Below, piece by piece: positions 45,927 through 56,680 of a DNA stretch of 64,000 bases. Positions within the stretch are counted from its first letter, which is position 1. Every line of letters begins with the position of its first letter. A model generated the notes under the pieces. The model ran no database searches, was not told where the DNA came from, and saw only the letters and a list, made by a program, of their open reading frames with translations. This DNA comes from Pedobacter sp. (GTDB lineage: Bacteria; Bacteroidota; Bacteroidia; Sphingobacteriales; Sphingobacteriaceae), in contig JAVHXV010000012.1 of assembly GCA_031119475.1 (NCBI GenBank), forward strand, positions 1-64,000, written 5' to 3'. Made by a program: the position numbers and the translations under genes.

Positions 45927-47507
45927 ATGGTCAACCCCGAAATAGAAAAGAGAAAAACATTTGCCATTATCAGTCACCCCGATGCCGGGAAGACTACCTT
46001 GACCGAAAAATTCCTGCTTTTTGGGGGGGCCATCAACACTGCTGGGGCGGTAAAACGCAACAAGGCCAATCAGAGCAACACATCTGACTTTATGGAAATC
46101 GAGCGCCAACGTGGGATTTCAGTAGCGACTTCGGTAATGGGCTTTGAATACAGCGGCAAACGTGTGAACATCTTGGATACGCCGGGACACAAGGATTTTG
46201 CCGAAGATACCTATCGCACCCTATCTGCAGTAGACAGCGTGATTTTAGTGGTCGATTGTGTGAAAGGGGTCGAAGAACAGACAGAAAAATTAATGTCGGT
46301 CTGTAGGATGAGGAATACGCCCGTCATTATTTTCATCAATAAAATGGACCGCGAGGGAAAAGAACCTTTCGACCTGTTGGATGAAATCGAAAACAAGCTC
46401 AACATCAGCCTCTGTCCACTTTCATGGCCAATTGGTCAGGGACATACCTTTAAAGGCGTTTATAGCATCTATAAAAAGCACCTCAACCTCTTCAACTCTG
46501 ATAAGACAAAGGTAACCGATTCTGTTGTTGCCGTAAATGACCTGGCAGACGAAGCTTTGCTCGATTATCTTAAAGAGGGCGAGGTAAAGGGGCTACAGGA
46601 TGAGGTTGAACTGGTGGATGGTGTTTATGGCCATTTTGATCAATCATTATATAACGAAGGTCTTTTGGCGCCAGTTTTCTTTGGCTCGGCGATCAACAAC
46701 TTTGGGATCAAGGAAATATTGGATACTTTTTTGGAAATTGCGCCAAGTCCGAAACACCGGGAAGCCGAAGAGCGCGATGTATTGGTCGAAGAGAAAAATT
46801 TCAGCGGATTTGTGTTTAAGATCCATGCCAATTTAGACCCCAAACATCGGGATAGGATTGCATTTTTAAGGATCTGCTCAGGTAAATTCGAGCGCAATAA
46901 ATTTTATTATCATACGCGTCAGGACAAAAAATTGAAGTTCGCCAATCCAATGGACTTTATGGCCAACGAAAAAAGCATTGTCGACGAAGCTTGGCCGGGA
47001 GATGTGGTCGGCCTGTACGATAGTGGCAATTTTAAGATTGGCGACACCCTTACCGAGGGCGAAAAACTTCATTTTAAGGGCATACCGAGCTTCTCCCCAT
47101 CTATTTTTAAGGAAGTGGAGAACATGGATCCCATGCGTACCAAACAGTTGGAAAAAGGGATCGAGCAGCTTACCGATGAAGGTGTAGCACAACTGTTCGT
47201 GATGCAACCTGGAAACCGGAAAGTGATCGGCGCTGTGGGAGAACTGCAGTTTGAGGTGATCAACTTTAGATTGGAACACGAATATGGCGCAAAATGTAGG
47301 TTCAGGACCCTGTCCTATAGCCGTTCGAGGTGGGTTACTTCGGGTGATAAGAAGAAATTGGATGAATTTTTAAAGCGCAAACAACAGCACATTGGTGCGG
47401 ATAAGGAAGAACATCCGGTTTATCTGGCCGACAATGACTTTATGATAGACATGACCAAGCGCGATTATCCGGATATCGAATTCCACACCACCAGCGAGTT
47501 TAAATAG
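45927..47507 (+). CDS. prfC: peptide chain release factor 3
   Basis: [69 protein letters not shown]. Confidence 0.96.
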   Translation: MVNPEIEKRKTFAIISHPDAGKTTLTEKFLLFGGAINTAGAVKRNKANQSNTSDFMEIERQRGISVATSVMGFEYSGKRVNILDTPGHKDFAEDTYRTLSAVDSVILVVDCVKGVEEQTEKLMSVCRMRNTPVIIFINKMDREGKEPFDLLDEIENKLNISLCPLSWPIGQGHTFKGVYSIYKKHLNLFNSDKTKVTDSVVAVNDLADEALLDYLKEGEVKGLQDEVELVDGVYGHFDQSLYNEGLLAPVFFGSAINNFGIKEILDTFLEIAPSPKHREAEERDVLVEEKNFSGFVFKIHANLDPKHRDRIAFLRICSGKFERNKFYYHTRQDKKLKFANPMDFMANEKSIVDEAWPGDVVGLYDSGNFKIGDTLTEGEKLHFKGIPSFSPSIFKEVENMDPMRTKQLEKGIEQLTDEGVAQLFVMQPGNRKVIGAVGELQFEVINFRLEHEYGAKCRFRTLSYSRSRWVTSGDKKKLDEFLKRKQQHIGADKEEHPVYLADNDFMIDMTKRDYPDIEFHTTSEFK

Positions 47508-47583
47508 ATTGGCATTAATGAGTGGCACGATCAGTGCTGCCTATTTCCTTAAAACTTTGATCCGTTAAACCTGTTACCACAGC

Positions 47584-49002
47584 ATGAAACCGATTACAGG
47601 GAAAACCTTAAAGGCCTTTGGTTATCAGGAAGGCAAAATTTTAGGCCTTGCACTGGATATCATCCATAAAAATTTCAGCGGGGTAAAGGCAACCGAAATC
47701 AAGCAGCTTTTCCAAAAGGTGAAAAATTATCCCGAAAGCTTTTTGGATGATCCCGTTTTGGCAGATCTGGCAAAATTGATCATTGCCGATAAATTGCCGC
47801 CTAAAAACACGGCTATTGCACTTACTAAGACCATTAGGCCGTATGTTACCTTTGGCGAGGATTATATAGAAGAAGGTGCCAAGATCCAAATGGAAACGGC
47901 CATGCAATTACCTGTTACTGCAGCAGGCGCACTCATGCCTGATGCCCATCAAGGTTATGGCTTACCCATAGGAGGCGTTTTGGCTACCCACAATGCCATC
48001 ATTCCCTATGGTGTTGGCGTTGATATCGGTTGCCGGATGGCCCTTAGTATATTCGATATTCCAGAGAAGTATTATTTTGGAAAAGACTCATTTTATAAGC
48101 GTGAACTACTGGCCTATACCAGATTTGGTGCGGGCAACCATTACAAACCTCATGAAAGAACCGATCATGAAGTATTGGAAAATCCAGCGTTTGAACTCGA
48201 TTTCCTAAAAAAATTACAAGGAAAAGCTGCATCCCAATTGGGTACATCTGGAGGTGGCAATCATTTCGTAGAGTTTGGGATCGTCGAATTTGAAACACGT
48301 GATGAGGAACTGAACATCGACAAGGGCCGTTATGTTGCCCTGTTAACGCATTCGGGTTCGCGTGGATTTGGTGCAACGATTGCCGGACATTACACCAAAC
48401 TCGCCAAAGAAGTATGTAAGCTGCCACAGGAGGCCGCAAATTTGGCTTACTTGGACCTGGATTCAACTCTTGGACAAGAATATTGGATTGCCATGAACCT
48501 GGCCGGCGATTATGCTTCGGCCTGCCATGAAGTGATCCATCGAAAACTGATCAAGGCCATTGGGGCCAAAGTATTGGCTAAAGTCGAAAATCACCACAAT
48601 TTTGCCTGGAAAGAAATATGGAATGGTGAGGAAGTGATTGTGCACCGAAAAGGGGCAACTCCAGCCGGGAAAGGCGTGATGGGAATTATTCCGGGCAGTA
48701 TGACCGCTCCGGGCTTTTTGGTTCGGGGAAAAGGAGCAATTTCGTCCATCAATTCGGCCTCACATGGTGCCGGAAGGTTGATGAGCCGTACCAAGGCCAT
48801 ACAAAGCATCAGTAGGTCTGATATGAAGGCGATCTTGAAAGACCATGGGGTCACTTTAATCGGCGCCGGATTAGATGAAGCGCCAATGGCTTATAAGGAC
48901 ATCCACCAAGTAATGGCAGCCCAAACCGAATTGGTGGAGATTGTGGCCAAATTTGAACCGAAAATGGTGCGTATGGCAGACGATGGAAGTCGAGAAGATT
49001 AG
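47584..49002 (+). CDS. rtcB: RtcB family RNA-splicing ligase
   Basis: MPDAHQGYGLPIGGVLAT, GVDIGCRMALS, LGTSGGGNHFVEFG, THSGSRGFG, NHHNFAWKE, HRKGATPAGKGVMGIIPGSM. Confidence 0.95.
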   Translation: MKPITGKTLKAFGYQEGKILGLALDIIHKNFSGVKATEIKQLFQKVKNYPESFLDDPVLADLAKLIIADKLPPKNTAIALTKTIRPYVTFGEDYIEEGAKIQMETAMQLPVTAAGALMPDAHQGYGLPIGGVLATHNAIIPYGVGVDIGCRMALSIFDIPEKYYFGKDSFYKRELLAYTRFGAGNHYKPHERTDHEVLENPAFELDFLKKLQGKAASQLGTSGGGNHFVEFGIVEFETRDEELNIDKGRYVALLTHSGSRGFGATIAGHYTKLAKEVCKLPQEAANLAYLDLDSTLGQEYWIAMNLAGDYASACHEVIHRKLIKAIGAKVLAKVENHHNFAWKEIWNGEEVIVHRKGATPAGKGVMGIIPGSMTAPGFLVRGKGAISSINSASHGAGRLMSRTKAIQSISRSDMKAILKDHGVTLIGAGLDEAPMAYKDIHQVMAAQTELVEIVAKFEPKMVRMADDGSRED

Positions 49003-50252
49003 TGCAACGCGCTCAATGCAGCCTTGATCCTCGACATCATATTTTTAATATCCTGTAAAGAACAGCCTCCTATGGAAGCCCTGAACCAAGGCATATTTTC
49101 GCTATTGCCAAATGCCGAAAAAGGCACCAAAGCAGTCTGTGCCGCCTTAATGAGATAGAAATTCACATCGGCACTCGTCTGTAACAGTTGCCCATCTGGG
49201 GTAGTTTTACCAATGTAATCTATTTTTAAGGTCAAGTAAATTGCGCCCATTGGTACAACGGCATCGACAGCAAATCCTTCATTTTTCAGCTCCTTAAATC
49301 CTTCATAAAGCGCATCCAGGCTCTGTTGAACCTGTGCCTTAAAGCTGGCCAGAAATCCATCGACCAATGTATGGTCGCCAAAATAATTGGCAACAGCTAC
49401 CTGCTCCGCTTTTGGTGCCCAGGCACCGATATGGCCCAAAATAGCTTTCATTTTAGCCATGATCGATGCAGGTCCAAATGCCCATCCCACCCTTACGCCA
49501 GTGGCCGCAAGACATTTGGAAATGCCATCGATATAGACTACATAATCTTTCAGAGCCGGCCGCAAACTAACCGGATCTACATGTGCCCGCCCAAAGGTAA
49601 GAAGTGAATAGATCTGATCGTACATGATGTATAAAGGCTTTTCATCGGCTCCCCGCGATTGATTTTCTTCGATGACAAGATCACAGATCTCTTCCAGTTG
49701 TTCGGCGGTGAACATGGTTCCAGTTGGATTAAGGGGAGAACAAAGTGCCAATAGCGTTGCGCCCTTTAGGTGCGGCCTCAGCTGTGCAGCAGTGGGCATG
49801 AAATTATCTTCCACCGTTGTGGTAATTGCAATGCCATTTGCATTAGAAAGATGGCAATAATGGTTATTGTTCCAGGATGGTGCAGGATAAATGACCTTAT
49901 CTCCCGGGTCTACCAAAGCCAGATAGACTGCATAGATCAACGGACGGGAGCCCCCCGCGACCAAAATATCATTGATCGTATAATTGAGCTGATAGCGGTC
50001 GGATAAAATGCGCGTAACCGTTTCGCGCAAGGACAAGATCCCATCTGCTGGCGGATAATTGGTATGGCCTTCGTGATAGGCTTTTACGATCTCCGACTCC
50101 AAGGCTTCAGGGATCGGGAAGATGGATGGATCAAAATCGCCGATGGTCAGGTTGGCAATCTGGGCCCCTTTCCTTTTCATTTCGTTGACTTCGTTACCAA
50201 TCTTGATGATTTCAGAACCGATTAATGTATTGGCTAGATTTGATACTTGCAT
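48999..50252 (-). CDS. pyridoxal phosphate-dependent aminotransferase class I/II
   Basis: VAGGSRPLIYAVYLALVDPGDKVIYPAPSWNNN; DGISKCLAATGVRVGW. Confidence 0.93.
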   Translation of the reverse strand: MQVSNLANTLIGSEIIKIGNEVNEMKRKGAQIANLTIGDFDPSIFPIPEALESEIVKAYHEGHTNYPPADGILSLRETVTRILSDRYQLNYTINDILVAGGSRPLIYAVYLALVDPGDKVIYPAPSWNNNHYCHLSNANGIAITTTVEDNFMPTAAQLRPHLKGATLLALCSPLNPTGTMFTAEQLEEICDLVIEENQSRGADEKPLYIMYDQIYSLLTFGRAHVDPVSLRPALKDYVVYIDGISKCLAATGVRVGWAFGPASIMAKMKAILGHIGAWAPKAEQVAVANYFGDHTLVDGFLASFKAQVQQSLDALYEGFKELKNEGFAVDAVVPMGAIYLTLKIDYIGKTTPDGQLLQTSADVNFYLIKAAQTALVPFSAFGNSENMPWFRASIGGCSLQDIKNMMSRIKAALSALH

Positions 50253-50301
50253 AGGTATGGTATAATTTGATAGGCAAAGCGCTGGGCGCAGGGCGAACCA
50301 T

Positions 50302-51633
50302 TTATTTAACTAATTCGGCAATAGCTTTGTTTACTTTTTCGAAAGGAAACTGTGCAATGGTGGCTTCCATCATTTTGGTGATCTCCGCGTTGCACAAATT
50401 GCCTATGCTGCCCTCATGGGTGTGTTTAATATCCTTACTTGGCGTAAATGTGCCTTTTTCTATGGTTTCCCCAACAATTTTATAGGCTTCCCTGAATGGT
50501 GTGCCCTTTAAGGCCAGGTCATTCACGACATCGACACTAAAGAGGTAATCGTATTTCTTGTCGGCCAAGATGTCATTTTTGATGCTGATGTGCTGTAACA
50601 TAAAGTCGGTCATTGTTAGGCACTCATTCAGAGAGGTAATGGACGGGAATAGGTTTTCTTTAAGCAGTTGCAGGTCTCGGTGGTATCCTGAAGGCAGATT
50701 GGTCGTCATCATGGCAATTTCATTCGGCAAAGCCTGGATCTTATTGCAGCGCGAGCGGATCAGCTCAAAAACATCCGGATTTTTCTTGTGCGGCATGATG
50801 CTCGAGCCGGTTGTCAGTTCGTCTGGAAACGAAATGAACCCAAAGTTCTGATTAATGAACAGGCAGACATCCATGGCCATTTTAGCCAAAGTTGCGGCTA
50901 GGGCAGACATGGCCTGCGCCAAGATCCTTTCCGTTTTACCGCGGCCCATCTGAGCGTATACTACGTTATAGTTCAATTTATCGAAGCCCAACAATTGGGT
51001 AGTCATGGTCCTATTCAATGGAAAGGAAGAACCATATCCCGCAGCTGAGCCCAGTGGATTTTTGTTACAGACCTTGTAGGCCGCCAACATCAGTTCCATA
51101 TCATCTGTCAGGCTTTCTGCATAGGCGCCAAACCATAGTCCGAACGACGACGGCATGGCAATCTGTAGGTGCGTATAGCCAGGCAAGAGTTGGTCGGCAT
51201 GTGCATTGCTGAGGTTGATCAATGTCTTAAAAAGGCCATTGGCATTGTTGACCAGCTCTTCTATACAGGACCTGAAATATAATTTGAGGTCTACCAGTAC
51301 CTGATCATTCCTGGAGCGTCCACTATGAATTTTTTTGCCGGCCTCCCCAATGCGCTGCGTCAACAGCCATTCTACCTGGGAGTGTACATCTTCTACGCTA
51401 TCTTCAATCTTGAACTTTCCTTCTTCGATTTCTTTGTAAATCTGTTTTAATCCAGCTTTTACGGCTCTCAAATCTTCCGAACTCAGCAAATCTATGGTGG
51501 CCAACATTTCTACGTGCGCCAAGGAGCCCAAGACATCGGATGCAGCGAGCTGCAGATCGAGCTCCCTATCCTTACCTACGGTGAACGCTTCAATCCCTTG
51601 ATTGACTTCAATATTCTTTTGCCAGATTTTCAT
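50302..51633 (-). CDS. argH: argininosuccinate lyase
   Basis: KIHSGRSRNDQVLVDLKLY, LPGYTHLQIAMPSSFG, TTGSSIMPHKKNPDVFELIR. Confidence 0.97.
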   Translation of the reverse strand: MKIWQKNIEVNQGIEAFTVGKDRELDLQLAASDVLGSLAHVEMLATIDLLSSEDLRAVKAGLKQIYKEIEEGKFKIEDSVEDVHSQVEWLLTQRIGEAGKKIHSGRSRNDQVLVDLKLYFRSCIEELVNNANGLFKTLINLSNAHADQLLPGYTHLQIAMPSSFGLWFGAYAESLTDDMELMLAAYKVCNKNPLGSAAGYGSSFPLNRTMTTQLLGFDKLNYNVVYAQMGRGKTERILAQAMSALAATLAKMAMDVCLFINQNFGFISFPDELTTGSSIMPHKKNPDVFELIRSRCNKIQALPNEIAMMTTNLPSGYHRDLQLLKENLFPSITSLNECLTMTDFMLQHISIKNDILADKKYDYLFSVDVVNDLALKGTPFREAYKIVGETIEKGTFTPSKDIKHTHEGSIGNLCNAEITKMMEATIAQFPFEKVNKAIAELVK

Positions 51634-51693
51634 TGCCTTAATGGAGTTTTACTGCAACAAAAGTACTCAAAAAGTAGCAACCCCTGCTTATAG

Positions 51694-51719
51694 TTTGTCA
51701 ATCTTTAAAGATTGACAAA
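51694..51719. repeat. 26-bp perfect palindrome TTTGTCAATCTTTAAAGATTGACAAA
   Basis: In the divergent argH / S9 peptidase intergenic region; related to 9496-9527. Confidence 0.9.
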
Positions 51720-51755
51720 GTTTCTCGTTATTTTAGTCACATCAAACTCCTAAAC

Positions 51756-54560
51756 ATGAAGAAAATTAATGGCTTACTAACTGTAGTCCTGCTATTTATG
51801 GCGGCTACAGCGTTCGGGCAAAAACCTGCCCTCAGCTGGAAAGATGTTTCCAAATGGACCTATAACCGATCGACCACCTTATCGCCCAATGGCCAATGGA
51901 TGGCATGGGTAACCGGACCCACAGAAGGCGACCTTAAGCTTATTTTGCGCAAAACAATGGATACGACCTCGTTCACCTATCCTGTAGGCGCTACGCCAGG
52001 CACGCTTGTTTTCTCGAAAGATTCGAAATTTGCCGCTTTCAGAGTTTCTGCCAAAGATGCCGAAGCCAAGGCCGCAAAGAAAATCAACAAGCCTTTGTAC
52101 GATAAGCTGATGGTAGTTTCTTTGCCAGATAACAAGCAGACTACTTTTGAAAAGGTTAAGGGCTTCAGTTTTTCCGATGGCGGAACCTGGTTGGCCATAC
52201 AATTTATGGCATCCGAGACCGCACCAAAGGATAAGGATGCAGCCAAAGGCACCGATGTGCTCCTATACAATCTCATTACGAAAAAAAGCTTCAATCTGGG
52301 TAATGTGACCGAAATGAGCTTCAACAAGACCGGCGATCAGTTGGCCTATCTGGTTGATGCAAATGGCCAGAACGGCAACGGGCTGTTCTTAAGGGACATG
52401 AAGACTGGCGTAACAACAGCGGTCGACAATGATAAGGCTACTTACAAAAGCTTGGCCTGGAACGAGCCTGGAAATGCACTGGCGGTATTGAAGTCGAATA
52501 AAGATGAAAAATATAAAGAGGATGTGTATACGGTAATTGGGGTCAACAAGATCAATGGCGACCTGACCAATAAAGTGAGCTATAATGGTATCATCGATCC
52601 GAACTTTCCAAAAGGGATGGGTATCAACTCGAATGCCGCGCCTTATTGGTCAGACGATCAGGCTACCCTATTTTTTGGTGTAAACAAACTCGAGAAGAAG
52701 GAAGAAAAAAAATCTGATACCACTGCCAAAGCCAAACCAGAACCGAAAAAAGAAGAACTGGAGAAGCCAGACATGATCATTTGGAATTGGCAGGACAGAA
52801 GGCTACAATCTGCACAACAGACACAAGAAATGCGCGATAAAAGCTTTAGTTACATCAGCGCCTATCGCATAGCAGATAAAAAGTTTTCGCTATTGGCAGA
52901 CAGCATCATGAGGAATGTAACCATTGCCCCGAAACAGCTATACGGCATTGGATACGATAATTCCAAATATGAACTGAGCGGCAACCTGGATGGACAGAGC
53001 TATAGCGATGTGTACCTGATCAATCTCCAAACTGGTGCCAAGACTTTGCTGTTCGAAAAGATGTATGCCACGAATGGTGGCCGATTATCGGTAGCTCCAA
53101 ATGGAAAATTGGCCAGTTATTACGTTGATGGTGTATTTTATAGCATCAACCTGGAAACTGGTGCCAAATACAACTTAACAGGAAACATCAAGTCGTCGTT
53201 TGTAAATGCCTTGGACGACCACAATGTAACAAAGCCTGCTACACAGAATTTAGGCTGGTCGTCTGATTCGAAATATGCCCTGATCAAGGACAACTACGAC
53301 CTTTGGAAGATTTCGGCAGACGGAAAAAGTGTTGTAGCCCTTTCTGATAACTGGAAAAACAAAAAGGTTGAAGTGTCTACCCGTTTCAGGATCTATGAAG
53401 ATGAGAAAGGAACCGATTTCAGCAAAGACCAATACTTCCTTGCGTTTAATGATAAGGACAAAAAAAGTGGCCTTGCGCTCCTTCCTGCCGGAAAAAATAA
53501 GATCGACATCCTTTTTATGGACGACAACAGCTATGGTTCGTTCATGAAGGCCGAAAAAGGCAAGGTATTTGCCTATACCAAAAGTAACTTTGAGCAATCG
53601 CCAATCTTTTTTGCAAGTGCCAATAGTGACTTGAGCGGCGCAAAAAAAGTAACCGACAATACGCCCGACCAAAAGAAATATGCCTGGAGTTCTGGCGTTA
53701 AACTGATCGATTATGTCAGTGCCAATGGCGATTCGTTGCAGGCTGCGCTCTATCTGCCGGCCAATTATGTACCTGGCAAGGCCTATCCCACCATTACCTA
53801 CATTTATGAGCGTTTAACTGATGAGCTGAACACCTATACCATGCCATCGTTCCCAGGAGGCGGTTTTAACAAGGCGGTTTATACCAGCAATGGCTATGCG
53901 GTGTTGATGCCAGACATTAAATACAAGTTGAATGATCCGGGCATGTCGGCGGTAGCCTGCGTAGTACCTGCGGTAAAAGCTGCTGTGGCCACAGGGATTG
54001 TCGATGAAAAAAATGTAGCCATCCATGGGCATTCTTGGGGAGGTTATCAAACTTCATTCCTGATTACACAGACCAACATCTTCAAAGCTGCCGCGGCGGG
54101 TGCTCCACTCACCAACATGATCAGTATGTACAGTTTGATCTATTGGAATAGCGGAGGAACCAATCAGGCTATTTTTGAAGCCAGCCAAGGCCGATTAACT
54201 CCTGGATATTGGGACAATTGGGATGCCTTTGCACGGAACTCGCCAGTTTACCACATTAAAAAAGTGCAGACCCCATTGTTGTTGCTGCACAATGATAAAG
54301 ATGGTGCAGTTGATTTTACACAGGGCATCGAGTATTACAATGGACTGAGAAGGCTCAATAAACCAGTGGTGATGATTACCTACAGAGGTGAAAACCATGG
54401 CATTGCCAAACTACCAAACCGTAAAGACTATGCCGTCCGGATGCTCGAGTATTTTGATTACATGCTGAAGGGAAAACCTGCCCCAGAATGGTGGAGCAAG
54501 GGAGTGAACCGTTTAGATATGGACAAGCACCTGGAAACACGCACATTTGGGGAACAATAA
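51756..54560 (+). CDS. S9 family prolyl oligopeptidase
   Basis: 934 aa; GHSWGGYQTSFLITQTNIFKAAAAGAP; LLLHNDKDGAVDFTQGIEYYNGLRRL. Confidence 0.93.
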   Translation: MKKINGLLTVVLLFMAATAFGQKPALSWKDVSKWTYNRSTTLSPNGQWMAWVTGPTEGDLKLILRKTMDTTSFTYPVGATPGTLVFSKDSKFAAFRVSAKDAEAKAAKKINKPLYDKLMVVSLPDNKQTTFEKVKGFSFSDGGTWLAIQFMASETAPKDKDAAKGTDVLLYNLITKKSFNLGNVTEMSFNKTGDQLAYLVDANGQNGNGLFLRDMKTGVTTAVDNDKATYKSLAWNEPGNALAVLKSNKDEKYKEDVYTVIGVNKINGDLTNKVSYNGIIDPNFPKGMGINSNAAPYWSDDQATLFFGVNKLEKKEEKKSDTTAKAKPEPKKEELEKPDMIIWNWQDRRLQSAQQTQEMRDKSFSYISAYRIADKKFSLLADSIMRNVTIAPKQLYGIGYDNSKYELSGNLDGQSYSDVYLINLQTGAKTLLFEKMYATNGGRLSVAPNGKLASYYVDGVFYSINLETGAKYNLTGNIKSSFVNALDDHNVTKPATQNLGWSSDSKYALIKDNYDLWKISADGKSVVALSDNWKNKKVEVSTRFRIYEDEKGTDFSKDQYFLAFNDKDKKSGLALLPAGKNKIDILFMDDNSYGSFMKAEKGKVFAYTKSNFEQSPIFFASANSDLSGAKKVTDNTPDQKKYAWSSGVKLIDYVSANGDSLQAALYLPANYVPGKAYPTITYIYERLTDELNTYTMPSFPGGGFNKAVYTSNGYAVLMPDIKYKLNDPGMSAVACVVPAVKAAVATGIVDEKNVAIHGHSWGGYQTSFLITQTNIFKAAAAGAPLTNMISMYSLIYWNSGGTNQAIFEASQGRLTPGYWDNWDAFARNSPVYHIKKVQTPLLLLHNDKDGAVDFTQGIEYYNGLRRLNKPVVMITYRGENHGIAKLPNRKDYAVRMLEYFDYMLKGKPAPEWWSKGVNRLDMDKHLETRTFGEQ

Positions 54561-54570
54561 CCATTGAAAT

Positions 54571-54608
54571 TAAGGGCATTGAGTTAATCCTCAATGCCCT
54601 TATTCTTT
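54571..54608. terminator. bidirectional hairpin terminator between convergent genes
   Basis: taagggcattgag-ttaatc-ctcaatgccctta then ttctttt. Confidence 0.85.
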
Positions 54609-55183
54609 TAAAGCTCAATCTTTGCCTTTACTTCGGGCCATTCACTTTTTAGGATGCTGTAAAAAACGGTGTTTCTGATGAACCCGTCTTTTATTTTCAT
54701 GTGCTCCCGCAAGGTGCCTTCATATTTTGCCCCGATTTTTTCCATTGCTCTGCGCGATTGCAGGTTGCGTTCATCGGCTTTTAGCTCGATACGGTTAAAG
54801 CCCAATGTTTCAAAACCGTACTTAAGAATTTCGTATTTCATGGCCCGATTTAGTCCGGTGCCCTGAAAATCTTTGCCAATCCAGGTCCATCCGATCTGCC
54901 CGCGTTCGTCTTTCCAACTAATTTCTGCCAATCGCGTACATCCAGCCACATTTCCAGTTTTGGCGTCAATAACTACCCAAACCGCTGTATTTCCTTGTTC
55001 ACGGTCAGATATCGCCTTTTCGATGTAATTGCGCAGTTCATTGCGGTTAGACAGGTCTATCAGTCCATAAATCCACAATTCCTGTTCCTGCGCAATGGGC
55101 CAGAGCAGTTCCTCATCGGTCAATTGCAATGGGCGTAAAATGACATGATCATTCTGGAGGACTGGCAAAAGCTTATTTTCCAT
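54608..55183 (-). CDS. GNAT family N-acetyltransferase (RimJ/RimL-like)
   Basis: VILRPLQLTDEELLWPIA; GWTWIGKDFQGTGLNRAMKYEIL; NLQSRRAMEKIGAKYEGTLREHM. Confidence 0.92.
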   Translation of the reverse strand: MENKLLPVLQNDHVILRPLQLTDEELLWPIAQEQELWIYGLIDLSNRNELRNYIEKAISDREQGNTAVWVVIDAKTGNVAGCTRLAEISWKDERGQIGWTWIGKDFQGTGLNRAMKYEILKYGFETLGFNRIELKADERNLQSRRAMEKIGAKYEGTLREHMKIKDGFIRNTVFYSILKSEWPEVKAKIEL

Positions 55184-56243
55184 TGATAACAGGCTTTAAC
55201 ATGGCGATATAGCCTTCAATGCCCTGTCTGATTTCGTCTACATAGAGAAACTCATCGGCCATGTGTGAACGGCCCGAAAAGCCCGGGCCACATTTTAGGC
55301 TCGGAATAGATAAAAGGGCCTGATCTGAGGTGGTAGGTGAACCATAGGTATTTTTGCCTAGTGCAATGCCAGACCTGACGATGGCGTGGTCTTTGTCGAT
55401 TTTAGATGGCTTTAACCTGACCGATCGTGGATTTACCTCACAGGTTACATGCTGGCGAATGATGTCTACCACTTCTTCATTGGTATAGGCATCGGTTACA
55501 CGTACATCAACGGTAAACGTACAGGCAGCAGGCACTACATTATGCTGCGAGCCGGCATTGATAATGGTTACTGTCATTTTCACTGGGCCGAATACCTCCG
55601 AAACTTTAGGAAATTGGTAGGTCCTGAACCATTCCATATCCTTTAATGCTTTATAGATTGCATTTTCGCCTTCATCTCTTGCTGCATGGCCAGCTTTGCC
55701 ATGGGCGATGCAATCAATCACCAAAAGGCCTTTTTCGGCGATGGCAAGATGCATTTCTGTAGGCTCACCAACGATGGCAAAATCCAGTTCGCCCAGATCG
55801 GGGATAACGAGCTCCAATCCATCGTTGCCAGATATTTCTTCTTCCGCCGTTGCGGCCAAACATACATTATAGCTCAGCCCTTCTTGCGGATAGAAATACA
55901 AAAATGTGGCAATCAGCGAAACCAGGCAACCACCGGCATCATTACTGCCCAGCCCAAATAATTTATCGCCAACGATATCTGGCGAAAAGGGGTTTCGCGT
56001 ATAGCCTGAATTGGGTTTTACCGTATCATGATGAGAGTTTAACAGCACGGTAGGCTTGGCCGCATCAAAATGTTTGTTGTAGGCCCAGATGTTGTTGAGC
56101 TTGCGTTTGGTTTTTACGCCATGCTGCTGCAGGAACAACTCGATCTTGTTTCCGGTTAACTGTTCTTCCTTGCTAAAAGAAGGGGTTCTGATCAGTTCCC
56201 GAAGCAGATCGGTAGATTCTATGATAAGATTTTCGACTGTCAT
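55173..56243 (-). CDS. argE: M20 family metallo-hydrolase, N-acyl-ornithine deacylase-like
   Basis: LLNSHHDTVKPNSGYTRNPF, GLGSNDAGGCLVSLIATF, ATAEEEISGNDGLE; inside arg cluster. Confidence 0.85.
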   Translation of the reverse strand: MTVENLIIESTDLLRELIRTPSFSKEEQLTGNKIELFLQQHGVKTKRKLNNIWAYNKHFDAAKPTVLLNSHHDTVKPNSGYTRNPFSPDIVGDKLFGLGSNDAGGCLVSLIATFLYFYPQEGLSYNVCLAATAEEEISGNDGLELVIPDLGELDFAIVGEPTEMHLAIAEKGLLVIDCIAHGKAGHAARDEGENAIYKALKDMEWFRTYQFPKVSEVFGPVKMTVTIINAGSQHNVVPAACTFTVDVRVTDAYTNEEVVDIIRQHVTCEVNPRSVRLKPSKIDKDHAIVRSGIALGKNTYGSPTTSDQALLSIPSLKCGPGFSGRSHMADEFLYVDEIRQGIEGYIAMLKPVINGK

Positions 56244-56246
56244 TTC

Positions 56247-56675
56247 ATTTAGATTTTAGAATTAAGATTTACGGCAATACTGTTCTTTCGAACTGTCAAT
56301 ATTGAAGAAACAATTATCCTTAAAAGCTCATTTCCTTCATCATGGATTTCTCGAATTACATTCCGGTGATCTGGGTTAAATTCAGCTAGCAGTTCAAGAA
56401 AAAACATTGATTCATCCAATTCTTCTTCTACTATTTTTAATTTATTGATGAAATCTGCTATGGATTTTGCTCTACAAGCTGCGCTATAATTTGCCCCAAC
56501 TGAACTTGAACATCTTACAATCTGACTGGAATAGTTTCTATTCAATATATTGCTAACCAATGAATTTACGATGTTTGCAATAGCTATAGCATAGTTTTTT
56601 GTTCTATTTTTAAGTGCGTCACTATTCATTGCCAATTCTAACGTCAATTGTAAATCTCAATTCTTAAATATAGAT
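56247..56675. mobile_element. putative IR-flanked S23/IVP cassette between proC and argE-like gene
   Basis: IR-L 56247-56272 atttagattttagaattaagatttac; IR-R 56650-56675, reverse complement ATCTATATTTAAGAATTGAGATTTAC (22/26). Confidence 0.5.
56249..56629 (-). CDS. four-helix bundle protein (S23/23S rRNA intervening-sequence protein family)
   Basis: MNSDALKNRTKNYAIAIANIVNSL...SSQIVRCSSSVGANYSAACRAKSIADFINKLKIVEEELDESMFFLELLAEF. Confidence 0.9.
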   Translation of the reverse strand: MNSDALKNRTKNYAIAIANIVNSLVSNILNRNYSSQIVRCSSSVGANYSAACRAKSIADFINKLKIVEEELDESMFFLELLAEFNPDHRNVIREIHDEGNELLRIIVSSILTVRKNSIAVNLNSKI

Positions 56676-56680
56676 TACAA

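Noticed and set aside
30369-54560. Duplication of S9 peptidase genes as a recent paralogous repeat
   Set aside because: The two proteins differ in length and sequence and belong to different S9 subgroups; multiple S9 peptidases are normal in this phylum
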